Assembly: GCF_001017435.1 (NCBI RefSeq)
Contig: NZ_CP011371.1
Coordinates: 2,170,001 to 2,234,000, forward strand
Length of the DNA stretch: 64,000 nt
Reading direction: 5' to 3'
Source: Caldimonas brevitalea
GTDB taxonomy: Bacteria > Pseudomonadota > Gammaproteobacteria > Burkholderiales > Burkholderiaceae_C
The notes beneath the pieces are model-generated. The model saw nothing but the letters and a program-made list of their open reading frames with translations. It was not told where the DNA came from and ran no database searches. The position numbers were made by a program, and so were the translations under genes. Within the stretch, counting starts at the first letter, position 1; every line of letters begins with the position of its first letter. Shown here piece by piece: positions 35,626-45,765 of this stretch.

Positions 35626-35949
35626 TCAGCTGCGCATCAGCGCCAGCCCCACCACGAGGCCGACGGCCGCGGACGCCACGATGGCACCCCACGGGTAGAC
35701 GCGGACATAAGTGTCGACATTCCGCGCTGCGTTGGTCGCTCCCGATGCAATCGCGTGTTCCCAACGCTGCACCCCGGCTGCGCCGCGCTGCCATGGGGAG
35801 CCATGCGTCGTGGACGCTGGCGTCTGCAAAACATCGTCCGGCGGGGGGATGGTATCGGTATGGGTGGCTGTGACGAGGGGGTCAGGGCGGTTTGCGCCAG
35901 AGGCGCCGTCGGCGCGCGTGGTGGCCGGCGAGGGGGTTGAATCAGTCAT
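35626..35949 (-). CDS. Small membrane-anchored protein, DUF883/ElaB-like
   Basis: A 107-residue protein with a polar, Thr/Pro-rich N-terminal half and a C-terminal membrane anchor (YPWGAIVASAAVGLVVGLALMRS) preceded by a short amphipathic stretch (ATNAARNVDTYVRV). The end closely resembles that of the ElaB/YqjD (DUF883) inner-membrane proteins, which bind ribosomes in stationary phase; the N-terminal half does not match well. ATG 35949 has GGGA upstream. It may be stress- or stationary-phase induced (inference). Confidence 0.7.
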   Translation of the reverse strand: MTDSTPSPATTRADGASGANRPDPLVTATHTDTIPPPDDVLQTPASTTHGSPWQRGAAGVQRWEHAIASGATNAARNVDTYVRVYPWGAIVASAAVGLVVGLALMRS

Positions 35950-36468
35950 GGTTTTTCCCGTCAGTTGGGTGTCCAGAAACTCGACGGTGCGGCATTGCGT
36001 TCTTTGCCAGCGTGGCTCCAACGCTCTACCGTGATGCTCCTTTCATGGCCCGCGGCTCACGCATTGGCGTCAGGAGCTGAGCTGATGGTCAGCCGGCATC
36101 CGCCGGAGCAGCAGGATGCGTTGAGAGAGCCCGTCGTCTCCATGACGCAGATGCTCTGCGTTTGGTTCGATGTCGTATGTGCGTTAGCGCACCCTCAGGC
36201 CGGCGCCTGCAGCGACGCAGTGCTGCGGCGGCCTGGCGATCGTCAGCGCTGTAGTGTGCGCTGCCGCACCGAGCGGGGGTGCAAAGCAGCGCACGCTTGA
36301 AGTCTGGGCAGGCGTTGTCCCCGGCTCTGTGCTCCGCGAGAAGGGGCGAAGGATGGCGCAGCCGGCGAGCTTCGCTGGTCACGTCTGGTCGTGGCGGCTC
36401 GCTGGTGCTAGCCGACGGAGGACCATCCTGCGTTCCATGACAGAACACATTCTTGATGAGAGCACATC
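35950..36468. other. Divergent intergenic region, no gene seen
   Basis: 519 bases between the DUF883-like gene (minus) and the repeat protein at 36469 (plus). Base composition is slightly less G/C-rich than the neighbouring genes. No open frame here has both a ribosome-binding site and typical codon bias, and no strong sigma70 promoter or terminator was recognised. Confidence 0.4.
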
Positions 36469-36906
36469 ATGAACACCCCAACATCCCTGTCTCCCGAGTC
36501 GCCGTCCGTGCCTGCGCCCGAGGGTCTCCCCACGGGAAGCGCGGCATCGCCGTCGGAGCGCGAGCGTCTGATGGCCGAGTTCTCGATCGTCTACAACGGC
36601 CGGCACTATCAGTACGACCGATACCGGTATGACCACCTTGCGGATGCCGTGAACTACGCGCGCTTGCGGCGCCTGGTGCCACCTGACAAGGACGAGGAGG
36701 CCGACGCGATGCCGGCCCCCGAAGACGTGCAGCCCCCCGACGAGGCGCAGCGCCAGCTGATGTCGGAGTTCGACATCAGCTACGAGCACGGTCTCTATCG
36801 GTTCGGACCGTTTCGCTACGAACGCTGCAGCGACGCCGTCGCCTACGCGCGCTTGGAGCGCGGGCGCGGCGGCGGATCGCAACCCGCGGGCCATCCGCAG
36901 CGATAG
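36469..36906 (+). CDS. Tandem-duplicated aromatic-motif protein, unknown function
   Basis: A 145-residue soluble protein with two copies of a roughly 33-residue unit: LMAEFSIVYNGRHYQYDRYR plus YDHLADAVNYARL (about residues 35-66), and LMSEFDISYEHGLYRFGPFR plus YERCSDAVAYARL (about 99-130). They share E-F-x-I-x-Y, an aromatic/basic centre and a DAV-x-YARL end. The linker is acidic and proline-rich. The family is not recognised; the unit looks like a small alpha/beta binding module. The start at ATG 36469 follows GAGAG. No operon partner is visible. Confidence 0.75.
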   Translation: MNTPTSLSPESPSVPAPEGLPTGSAASPSERERLMAEFSIVYNGRHYQYDRYRYDHLADAVNYARLRRLVPPDKDEEADAMPAPEDVQPPDEAQRQLMSEFDISYEHGLYRFGPFRYERCSDAVAYARLERGRGGGSQPAGHPQR

Positions 36907-37000
36907 CGTCTGGCGGCAGTCAGGCCGGTCGCGACAGGCAGGGCCGGCCAGGACGGTACGGGCCTGCCCGCATAGCCAGGCGCGGCGGTGGCGGCCCGCC

Positions 37001-37246
37001 TCATCGCCGTCGCCACAACATCTTCATGTAGCGGTTGCCGTCGGCCAGCTCGTCGAGCATCTGCTCGAGTCGCTTCAACTGCGTGGCGTCGGTCTTGGCC
37101 CGTGTGATCCAGCCGATGTAATCGTTGCGCTGGTAGGGCGGGCGTTCTTCGTAGGCCTTCATCAGGCCTCGTTGCTCCAGTGCCTGCTTCACAAACCCGG
37201 GCATCGGGTGCAGCGCACGTTTCAGCCGCGAGGGCGGTGAACTCAT
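37001..37246 (-). CDS. YdeI/OmpD-associated family protein
   Basis: An 81-residue protein ending in Arg residues. The core PGFVKQALEQRGLMKAYEER followed by PPYQRNDYIGWITRAKTDAT matches the YdeI/OmdA (bacteriocin-protection-type) C-terminal helical domain, without the N-terminal domain found in longer members. AAGGAG lies 9 bases before ATG 37246. Function of the short form is not known; the motif YQRNDYIxWI-x-AK is characteristic. It is divergent from the radical SAM gene. Confidence 0.8.
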   Translation of the reverse strand: MSSPPSRLKRALHPMPGFVKQALEQRGLMKAYEERPPYQRNDYIGWITRAKTDATQLKRLEQMLDELADGNRYMKMLWRRR

Positions 37247-37324
37247 CGTTGCGAGCTCCTTTCAGGTGTGTTGTGCAAGCCGGAAGGGAGGGGGGGACCG
37301 GCGCGAGGAAGAAATGGAGCTGTC

Positions 37325-37369
37325 TTGGCAGCTCTTCGTCGGGCCAATATACTGGATGGAAATACAGCT
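37325..37369 (+). promoter_or_regulatory. Sigma70 promoter overlapped by a LexA-like SOS box
   Basis: TTGGCA (37325-37330), 17 bases, TATACT (37348-37353) form a strong sigma70 promoter. The palindrome-like TACTGGATGGAAATACAGCT (37350-37369) fits the LexA consensus (CTGT-N8-ACAG; here CTGG-N8-ACAG with the outer TA preserved) and overlaps the -10. The gene starts 15 bases after it. Confidence 0.65.
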
Positions 37370-37384
37370 TTGCTATCCCCCCAA

Positions 37385-38476
37385 ATGGTGTCCGACCGAC
37401 CTCCGCCCGCCGCCCTCAAGGGCAGAGGCACGCCTGTTCGGATCGCGCACCGCTTCGAGAAGGCCGAGCGCGATGGTTTCGACGATGGTTGGGGCACGCT
37501 CGATCAACTCGCCGATCTCGCGCCGCTGCCGCCCGCCACCTCAGTGATCGAAGAGCGGGTCAAGTCGGTGCTCACCGCGAATGACTCGCCCGACATCCCT
37601 TTCGAGCTGTCGATCAATCCCTACCGGGGCTGCGAGCATGGCTGCATCTATTGCTATGCGCGGCCCACGCACAGCTACCTGAATCTCTCGCCAGGGCTCG
37701 ACTTCGAAACCAAGATCGTCGCGAAGGTCAACGTGGCCGAGCGCCTCGAAGCAGAGCTGGCACGGCCCAGCTACCGGCCGTCACCGATCAACATCGGCTC
37801 GGCCACCGATGGCTACCAGCCGGTGGAGCGCAAGCTGCGCCTGACACGCAGCGTGCTCGAGGTGCTGACGCGCTGCGCCCACCCCTTCACGATCATTTCC
37901 AAATCCTCGGGTGTCGAGCGCGACCTCGACCTCATCGTGCCCGCAGCCCACGCCGGGCGGGCGTGGGTGTCGATCAGCGTGACCAGCCTGGACGCGCAGC
38001 TGATGCGCATCCTCGAACCGCGTGCTGCGGCACCGGCCAGAAGGCTGCAGACGGTCAAGGTGTTGTCGAGCGCGGGCGTTCCGGTCGGCGTCAACATCGC
38101 GCCCATCATTCCCTTCGTCAACGAACCCGAGATCGAACGCCTCGTGGAGGCTGCCGCCGAGGCGGGTGCGGGGTCGATCCACTACACCGTGCTGCGGCTG
38201 CCCTGGGAGGTCAATCCGCTGTTCCAGCAGTGGCTGGCGCAGCACTTCCCGGACCGTGCCGAGCGGGTGATGGCGCGTGTGCGCGACCTGCACGGCGGCC
38301 AGGACTACAAGGCCGATTTCAAGGCCCGCATGAAAGGCTCGGGCTTGTGGGCCGGCTTGATTGCGCAACGTATCGACAAGGCGGTACAGCGCTGTGGCCT
38401 GACGCGCCACGTCAAGGCGCTGGATGTGTCGGCGTTTCGGCCGCCGCAGCGGGGCGGGCAGGGCAGCCTGTTCTGA
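37385..38476 (+). CDS. PA0069-type radical SAM protein
   Basis: A 363-residue radical S-adenosylmethionine enzyme. The iron-sulfur motif is C83-x3-C87-x2-C90 in NPYRGCEHGCIYCYARP. The order that follows (LDFETKIVAKVNVAERLEAE, SPINIGSATDGYQPVERKLR, ISVTSLD, VNIAPIIPFVNE) matches the PA0069/SplB-like family of 4Fe-4S enzymes related to spore photoproduct lyase. ATG 37385 lacks a strong Shine-Dalgarno but follows the promoter closely. Homologues in pseudomonads are recalled as members of the LexA regulon, consistent with the box upstream. A role in DNA damage tolerance or repair is inferred; the reaction is unknown. Confidence 0.93.
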   Translation: MVSDRPPPAALKGRGTPVRIAHRFEKAERDGFDDGWGTLDQLADLAPLPPATSVIEERVKSVLTANDSPDIPFELSINPYRGCEHGCIYCYARPTHSYLNLSPGLDFETKIVAKVNVAERLEAELARPSYRPSPINIGSATDGYQPVERKLRLTRSVLEVLTRCAHPFTIISKSSGVERDLDLIVPAAHAGRAWVSISVTSLDAQLMRILEPRAAAPARRLQTVKVLSSAGVPVGVNIAPIIPFVNEPEIERLVEAAAEAGAGSIHYTVLRLPWEVNPLFQQWLAQHFPDRAERVMARVRDLHGGQDYKADFKARMKGSGLWAGLIAQRIDKAVQRCGLTRHVKALDVSAFRPPQRGGQGSLF

Positions 38477-38675
38477 TGGAAGGGCTGCCGGGTGAGGGGC
38501 CGGTCCCTGAAGTGGGGTCGGCCCGCGGATGAAGGCGCTGAAAGAGGGCCGTTTCAGCGGCGCTGGCTGCGCAGCGTGAGAGGGGGGCGGGTCAGGGGTT
38601 GCCGAGCGCGCCCCCTTACGGGCTGTTGTCTGCAGCCGCCCGCTTTGGCCGGGCGGGCTGCTAGCGGTCTGATGC

Positions 38676-39053
38676 CTACTTGGCCTTCGCGGTCGCGCAC
38701 TGGTTGAACTCGGTCTTGCGGTTCGCATAGTCCGCACAGAAGTCGTTTTGCCCGCTCGCCGACTTGATCGGCTTGCCTTGATAAGTGGCCTTGATCTCTT
38801 TGCTGGCCGTGACGTCGAGCCGGTCGTTGGCGCAGGCCTTCAGCGCGGCCTCGCGGCAAGCTTGCTCCGACGCCGCTGCCGCCGGCTTGACGCAGGTCTT
38901 CTTGCCGTCGCATTTGGCATAGCTCTCGGTCTCCTTGCCCGGGCAGGCGGTGCGGTTGTACTGGATCTCGCATCCACTTGTCCCTTGTGCGTGGGCGAAG
39001 GTGGACACGACCATCGACAAAACAGCCGCGAGGCAGAAAGAAGTCTTGCGCAT
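38676..39053 (-). CDS. Exported Cys-rich small protein
   Basis: A 125-residue precursor with a clear Sec signal peptide (MRKTSFCLAAVLSMVVSTFA, ending AHA). The mature part has several cysteines (CEIQYNRTACPG, KCDGKKTCVKP, CREAALKACAN, DFCADYAN, NQCATAKAK) likely forming disulfides in the periplasm. AGGAG precedes ATG 39053. No family is recognised. The cysteine spacing suggests a small scaffold such as an inhibitor or stress protein. A GC-rich hairpin (arms CCGCCCG and CGGGCGG, about 38636-38656) lies just downstream and may terminate it. Confidence 0.82.
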   Translation of the reverse strand: MRKTSFCLAAVLSMVVSTFAHAQGTSGCEIQYNRTACPGKETESYAKCDGKKTCVKPAAAASEQACREAALKACANDRLDVTASKEIKATYQGKPIKSASGQNDFCADYANRKTEFNQCATAKAK

Positions 39054-39589
39054 GTTCCCGATCTCCTGGTGAGGTGCTGCAGCAGCAGCGGAAGGCGGAC
39101 GCCTGAAGGCGCCCGTCAGGAGCGGCGGATTATCGGAACGTGCCCCCTGTCATATATGAAGAATTGAAGGGCGACGTAAGCCGCGTCACGCGGTGTACAC
39201 GGACTGCTGTTTCAGCTGCGGCGGACTGGCCGCCCGAGGCCACCGCTTGCACGGGCGGCCACACGCCAGCGGTGCTGGCGGCTTCCGTCGCGGTGCTCGT
39301 CTGCGCCTCGCCAAGGCGCTCAGCGGCTCGAGTTCGGCGAGCGGTTGCCGCGCCATGCGGATTGATGCTTTTACCCTGCGCTGTCTGGCCGTGCACTCGA
39401 GTCGTCGATCGATGACATGCGGCGGCCGACACACCGAAGGGGACGACGTGAATTGGCATGCCTGCCACGTAAGGACCTGTTGAAGCGTCAGACAGCAGTT
39501 GGGCGTGGTGAGCGACCGGCCTGGTGCGCCGCGACATAGGGGCGCCTTCGGGGCGGATATCCTTGCCCCTGCAATCGAGGGGAACTGGC
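39054..39589. other. 536-base region without a convincing gene
   Basis: The part near 39151-39180 is AT-rich for this genome, and a GATAAT on the minus strand (39134-39129) could serve the secreted-protein gene, but no matching -35 was found. Open frames on both strands here (up to about 135 codons) lack ribosome-binding sites and known motifs. I see no RNA gene or repeat. Confidence 0.4.
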
Positions 39590-39976
39590 GTGAAATTGAC
39601 CGTGACCTTGGCGACGGCTGTCGTCTGTGTGCTGTTTTATCTGGTGCTGTCGCTGCGAGTGGTGTCCGCACGCCGGGCCTCCCGCTTTGCGGTCACGGGG
39701 CCCGTGAGCGACGTGCTGACCATGCGCATCCGCACCCACGCCAACTTCGCCGAGTACGTGCCGCTCGCCTTGTTGATGCTGGGCTTGCTCGAACTGGCCG
39801 GTGCCGCGCACACCGCCCTGGTGGTGCTGGGAGCACTGCTGGTGGCGGCTCGACTGCTGCACGCGTACGGCCTGCCGCGTCCGGCGCCCAATCCATGGCG
39901 TTTTCTCGGCACGGTCGGGACCTTCGGTGTCCTGCTGGCCGAAAGCGTGCTGGCGCTGCAATTGCTGCTGGCGTGA
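39590..39976 (+). CDS. MAPEG family membrane protein
   Basis: A 128-residue protein with four hydrophobic helices and the MAPEG pattern: VLFYLVLSLRVVSARRAS, then MRIRTHANFAEYVPLALLML with the conserved R-x-H-x-N-F-x-E-Y motif, ARLLHAYGL, and a final LLAESVLALQLLLA. MAPEG proteins include glutathione-dependent transferases and peroxidases; bacterial YecN-like members are of unknown substrate. GTG 39590 follows GAGGGG, the best start. No operon partner is evident. Confidence 0.9.
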   Translation: MKLTVTLATAVVCVLFYLVLSLRVVSARRASRFAVTGPVSDVLTMRIRTHANFAEYVPLALLMLGLLELAGAAHTALVVLGALLVAARLLHAYGLPRPAPNPWRFLGTVGTFGVLLAESVLALQLLLA

Positions 39977-40156
39977 GCGCCCGGTTCGGTGCGCGGCGGT
40001 GCGCGCGCGGCCGGTTCGACGACCGGCTTCGATGCTCGCCGTGACCGACGCGCAGCCGGCCCGCATGAGTGTCGTGGGGGCCAAATAAGAGGGGTGCCGG
40101 ACGCCACATGGACGACGAGTCGGGTCGGTGTTGTCGCCAGAGAGGGCAGCAGCAAC

Positions 40157-40182
40157 GAAAAAGGCCACCCGAGGGTGGCCTT
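40157..40182 (-). terminator. Intrinsic terminator of the dnaJ end
   Basis: Arms AAGGCCACCC and GGGTGGCCTT (40161-40182) close a 10-bp stem with a 2-base centre, so a short loop. The minus strand continues with TTTTTCG. It lies 18 bases after the dnaJ stop and terminates the chaperone cluster. Confidence 0.88.
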
Positions 40183-40199
40183 GTGCATCGCGCGCCGGC

Positions 40200-41357
40200 T
40201 TACTTGAACAAGTCCTTGACCCGATCAGTCCAGCTCTTCGCATTGGGCGAGTGGCGGTCGCCGCCCTTCTTGAAGGACTCGTCCAGTTCCTTCAACAGCT
40301 TGCGCTGGTGTTCGGTCAGCTTCACCGGCGTCTCGACCGCCATGTGGCAGTACAGGTCGCCGGGGTAGGCTGAACGCACACCCTTGATGCCCTTGCCGCG
40401 CAGCCGGAAGGTCTTGCCGTGCTGGGTGCCCTCGGGCAGGTCGATCTCGGCCGCTCCGCCCAGCGTCGGCACCTCGATGCTGCCGCCCAGCGCTGCGGTC
40501 ACCATGCCGATCGGCACCGTGCAGTGCAGGTCGTCGCCGTCGCGCTCGAAGATGTCGTGCTTCTTCAGGCGGATCTCGATGTAGAGGTCGCCCGGGGGGC
40601 CGCCGTTGGTGCCCGGCTCGCCGTTGCCGGCCGAGCGGATGCGCATGCCCTCGTCGATGCCGGCGGGGATCTTCACCTCCAGCGTCTTGGTCTTCTTCAG
40701 CTTGCCCTGGCCGCTGCAGGTGACGCAGGGGTCGGGAATGATCTTGCCGCTGCCGTGGCAGTGCGGGCAGGTCTGCTGGATGCTGAAAAAGCCCTGGCGC
40801 AGGTGGACGGTGCCGGAGCCGGCGCAGGTCGGGCAGGTCTTGGCGCTGGTGCCGGGCTTGGCACCGCTGCCGTGGCAGGTCTCGCATTCTTCCCAACTGG
40901 GGATGCGGATCTGCGCTTCCTTGCCGTTGGCCGCCTCCTCGAGCGTGATCTCCATCGCGTACGACAGGTCGCTGCCACGGTACACCTGGGCCCCGCCAGC
41001 GCCGCGCCGACCGCCAGCACCACCACCCTGGCCACCGAAGATGTCGCCGAAGATGTCGCCGAACGCCTCGGCGAAACCGCCGAAGCCTTCCGGGCCGCCG
41101 CGGAAGCCGCCGGCCCCCATGTTGGGGTCGACCCCGGCGTGACCGTACTGGTCATATGCCGCGCGCTTCTTCGCGTCGGAGAGCATCTCGTAAGCCTCTT
41201 TGGCTTCCTTGAACTTCTCCTCCGCCTCCTTGGCTTTCTCACCCTGATTGCGGTCAGGGTGGTACTTCATCGCCAGCTTGCGGTAGGCCTTCTTGATGTC
41301 GTCCTCGGAGGCGTTCTTCGCCACGCCCAGGACTTCGTAGTAGTCACGCTTTGCCAT
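40200..41357 (-). CDS. dnaJ: Chaperone DnaJ (Hsp40)
   Basis: A 385-residue type I DnaJ, the co-chaperone that stimulates DnaK ATPase and delivers substrates. It has the J-domain with HPD (about residues 4-70; [11 protein letters not shown]), a Gly/Phe-rich linker (about 75-120), a zinc-finger region with four CxxCxGxG-type repeats ([32 protein letters not shown]), and the C-terminal substrate domain. It is encoded 212 bases after dnaK in the order grpE-trx-dnaK-dnaJ. A terminator follows. Confidence 0.98.
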   Translation of the reverse strand: MAKRDYYEVLGVAKNASEDDIKKAYRKLAMKYHPDRNQGEKAKEAEEKFKEAKEAYEMLSDAKKRAAYDQYGHAGVDPNMGAGGFRGGPEGFGGFAEAFGDIFGDIFGGQGGGAGGRRGAGGAQVYRGSDLSYAMEITLEEAANGKEAQIRIPSWEECETCHGSGAKPGTSAKTCPTCAGSGTVHLRQGFFSIQQTCPHCHGSGKIIPDPCVTCSGQGKLKKTKTLEVKIPAGIDEGMRIRSAGNGEPGTNGGPPGDLYIEIRLKKHDIFERDGDDLHCTVPIGMVTAALGGSIEVPTLGGAAEIDLPEGTQHGKTFRLRGKGIKGVRSAYPGDLYCHMAVETPVKLTEHQRKLLKELDESFKKGGDRHSPNAKSWTDRVKDLFK

Positions 41358-41508
41358 GGTCTTCTCTGTCCGAAATCGGTATGTCTGCTGGCTGTCTTCA
41401 AGCGGCCACCGGCGGCCGGCCCGGCTCGGCGATGCAGCCGAAGTGCACGTGGACGGTGTCGCTCATCATCAGGTCGCAGCGCTTTTCTTCTGACGGACGC
41501 AAACGCAA

Positions 41509-41544
41509 ACGCAAGAGAGGCGGGGGGACGCCGGTCTCTTGCGT
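41509..41544 (-). repeat. Intercistronic hairpin between dnaK and dnaJ
   Basis: Arms ACGCAAGAGA and TCTCTTGCGT enclose an inner GGCG/CGCC stem. It lies 26 bases past the dnaK stop, with two GTTTGCG copies after it on the minus strand. It may attenuate readthrough into dnaJ or stabilise the dnaK message. It is not a classical T-run terminator. Confidence 0.55.
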
Positions 41545-41569
41545 TCGCGGGCGGGCGGTACGCCCGGGC

Positions 41570-43540
<1,971 letters not shown>

Positions 43541-43580
43541 GTTGTGACTCCTTGAACTCTGAATTTCGGTTGTCGCGTAC

Positions 43581-43607
43581 TTATGGATAACAGCGGCTCT
43601 TTTCAAG
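43581..43607 (-). promoter_or_regulatory. Sigma32-type promoter for dnaK
   Basis: On the minus strand CTTGAAA (43607-43601), 13 bases, TCCATAA (43587-43581) fit the RpoH consensus CTTGAAA-N11-16-CCCATNTA. The -35 overlaps the last codons of the thioredoxin-like gene. The dnaK start lies 40 bases downstream. Confidence 0.68.
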
Positions 43608-44031
43608 GGCCTGCGGCTGCGCCGATGCGCATATACAGGTCCTCGACCGCTTTCGTGAACGCCGGCAGGCCCGGCCAGCTGGTGATGCGCCCCAGCTTCT
43701 TGCCACGATGGAAGAAATAGAAGCTCGGCACGCCGTGCAGGCTGAAGCGGCGCCCCAGCTCGGTGTCGGTGTACACGTTGGCTTGCAGCCAGTGCAGCCG
43801 CAATGCGCTCAATTCCGCCGCCTTCGGCTCGGCCGCTTGCTTGAACCGTTCGCAGTTGAAGCAGTGGTCGCCCCAAAAGTAGACCGCCACCAGCGCGTCG
43901 CCCGCCGCCGCCAGCGCCGCGTCGAAGCCGGCGGCGGCGACCGGCTGCATCTGCAAGCGCGCAAACAGGGCGTCGCCCGACCCCTCGTGGGTCACGGCGT
44001 GCGAGGCGGCGGAACAGGGCGCGAGCGGCAC
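43603..44031 (-). CDS. Thioredoxin-like protein in the DnaK cluster
   Basis: A 142-residue thioredoxin-fold protein without clear signal peptide. The active-site-like motif is [17 protein letters not shown] (CxxC), followed by [20 protein letters not shown] with the cis-proline loop and [13 protein letters not shown]. It probably acts as a cytoplasmic disulfide/redox partner. The start is uncertain: GTG 44031 is adopted because it follows grpE by 10 bases; ATG 43950 is a shorter alternative. A thioredoxin gene between grpE and dnaK is a betaproteobacterial arrangement and suggests a link to redox-heat stress. Confidence 0.85.
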   Translation of the reverse strand: MPLAPCSAASHAVTHEGSGDALFARLQMQPVAAAGFDAALAAAGDALVAVYFWGDHCFNCERFKQAAEPKAAELSALRLHWLQANVYTDTELGRRFSLHGVPSFYFFHRGKKLGRITSWPGLPAFTKAVEDLYMRIGAAAGP

Positions 44032-44041
44032 GGCCGAGGGG

Positions 44042-44596
44042 TCACTTCGGCGCGGAGACGGTCACCAGGGCCGGCCGCAGCACGCGGTCGGCGATCAGGT
44101 AACCCTTTTGCAGCACCGCGACCACCGTGTTGGCTTCCTGGTCGGCCGGCACCACGCTGATCGCCTGATGCTGGTGCGGATCGAACTTCTCGCCCGCCTT
44201 CGGGCTGATCTCCAACACCTTGCTGCGCTCGAGAGCCTGTGAAAGTTGACGTAGCGTAGCGTGAACCCCTTCACGGAGCTGCTCTTGCGTCGCGGCCTGG
44301 ACGGCCAGTGCCGCCTCTAGACTGTCCTTCACCGGCAGCAGGCTCTCGGCAAAACTTTCCACCGCGTACTTTCGAGCCTTCGACACTTCTTCTTCGGCTC
44401 GGCGGCGGGTGTTCTCGGTCTCGGCCTTGGCGCGCAGGTAGGCGTCAGCCACCTCCGCGTGCTTGGCTTCGAGTTCGGCCAGCCGTTGTTCCGGCGAGAG
44501 CCCGTTGGAGCCGCTGGCAGCGGCGGCGGTAGCGGCGTCCCCTTGGGGGGTGGAGTTGAACATTTGATCTGCTTGAGGTTTTTGAGGTTCTGTCAT
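44042..44596 (-). CDS. grpE: Nucleotide exchange factor GrpE
   Basis: A 184-residue GrpE. The coiled-coil segment ([40 protein letters not shown]), the central helices ([18 protein letters not shown]), and the C-terminal beta domain ([40 protein letters not shown]) are all present. It releases ADP from DnaK and acts as a thermosensor. ATG 44596 is chosen because of the conserved start and GGGA upstream; an in-frame ATG at 44683 would add 29 residues. It is the first gene of the cluster. Confidence 0.97.
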   Translation of the reverse strand: MTEPQKPQADQMFNSTPQGDAATAAAASGSNGLSPEQRLAELEAKHAEVADAYLRAKAETENTRRRAEEEVSKARKYAVESFAESLLPVKDSLEAALAVQAATQEQLREGVHATLRQLSQALERSKVLEISPKAGEKFDPHQHQAISVVPADQEANTVVAVLQKGYLIADRVLRPALVTVSAPK

Positions 44597-44742
44597 GGCA
44601 CGTTCCCACCAAAGCGCAGGACATGAGGCCGTTCCCCCGGGATTCAAGGGGCCGGCGTCGGCATCCTCGTGCATCTGGTGCACTGCGCCGCCTCGGGCGC
44701 GACGGTCGGCATTGTGCCGCCAACTGGCCTCCTGACCGCTCC

Positions 44743-44764
44743 ATGGGAAAAAATCGCCGTTCAG
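44743..44764 (-). promoter_or_regulatory. Possible heat-shock promoter for grpE
   Basis: On the minus strand CTGAA (44764-44760), 12 bases, CCCAT (44747-44743) resemble an RpoH promoter, though the -35 lacks the second T of CTTGAA. It lies about 150 bases upstream of grpE. Confidence 0.3.
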
Positions 44765-44873
44765 ATGGTCACATCAGCCGTCCGGCGGTACCGAGTGCAA
44801 CAGGCACACTGTTAGGCCGATAAGCGGCGAAAATGCGGGTTTGCCCTGACGGGCTCGATCAACAACAACAGGC

Positions 44874-45755
44874 ATGCACAAGTCCATAGGCACTGACAAC
44901 GCGGCATTGCCGCCGACCGGACCGGCGACCACGGTGGCTCCCAGCGACCGGCACGCCGAGGTGGCATTGCGCGCCAGCATGGTGCTGATGGCGCCGGTGG
45001 CCCGCTGGCTGATTCGCAACGGCGTTCAGTACGGCGCGTTCGCGACGGCGCTGAAGTCGGTGTTCTTGCAGGTCGCGCGCGAGGAAATCGAAGGCAGCGG
45101 GCGCAAGGCGACCGATTCGGCACTGAGTGTGTTGTCCGGCGTGCACCGCAAGGACGTGCGGGCGCTGACCGGCAACGCTGCGCGCGAGCGGCGCGCCAAG
45201 CCGCTGTCGCTGGTTTCCCAGGTGTTCACGCGCTGGGTCACCGACGTGCGGTACCGCGAAGACGACGGCACCCCCAAACGTCTGCCCCGGCTCGGCGAGC
45301 AGGGGTCGTTCGAAGCGCTGGCGCGCGAGGTGTCGTCAGACGTGCACCCGCGCACGCTGCTCGATGAACTGGCACGGCTGGGCCTGGTGAAGTTCGACGG
45401 TGACGTCGTGGAGTTGCTCACCGCCGCGTTCGTTCCGGCCGCCGACTATGAAGAACTGGCCGCGCTGCTCGGTGAAAATGCCGCCGACCACATCGCCGCC
45501 GCCGTTCAGAACCTCACCACCCCCCAGCCGCGTCTGCTGGAGCAGAGCGTCTACGCCGACGGCCTGAGCGTGGGTTCGGTGGGCGAATTGGGGCAGCTGG
45601 CGCGCGAACTGTGGGGCCAGGCGTTCCAGCGTATGGTCGTCGAAGCCCAGTCGCGTTGCGACACCGACCGCGAGGTCACGGAGAGCCACCGAATGCGATT
45701 CGGTGTGTATTACTACAGCGAGCCGGTGCGCGATGAGCGTGGGCCGCAGGGTTGA
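44874..45755 (+). CDS. DUF6502 family protein
   Basis: A 293-residue protein beginning with MHKSIGTDNAALPPTGPATT. The DUF6502-type core is seen in APVARWLIRNGVQYGAFATA followed by LKSVFLQVAREEIEGSG, then SALSVLSGVHRKDVRALTGN, which looks like a small helical/DNA-binding-type domain, and a longer C-terminal helical part ending MRFGVYYYSEPV. Function unknown; the first domain suggests a regulator (inference). It is followed at 10 bases by a DUF5666 lipoprotein gene, a pair seen in several Burkholderiales (recalled). Confidence 0.85.
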   Translation: MHKSIGTDNAALPPTGPATTVAPSDRHAEVALRASMVLMAPVARWLIRNGVQYGAFATALKSVFLQVAREEIEGSGRKATDSALSVLSGVHRKDVRALTGNAARERRAKPLSLVSQVFTRWVTDVRYREDDGTPKRLPRLGEQGSFEALAREVSSDVHPRTLLDELARLGLVKFDGDVVELLTAAFVPAADYEELAALLGENAADHIAAAVQNLTTPQPRLLEQSVYADGLSVGSVGELGQLARELWGQAFQRMVVEAQSRCDTDREVTESHRMRFGVYYYSEPVRDERGPQG

Positions 45756-45765
45756 ACGGAACCAC

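Noticed and set aside
39130-39537. 135-codon minus-strand frame
   Set aside because: No ribosome-binding site, no motif, and composition of random G/C-rich sequence.
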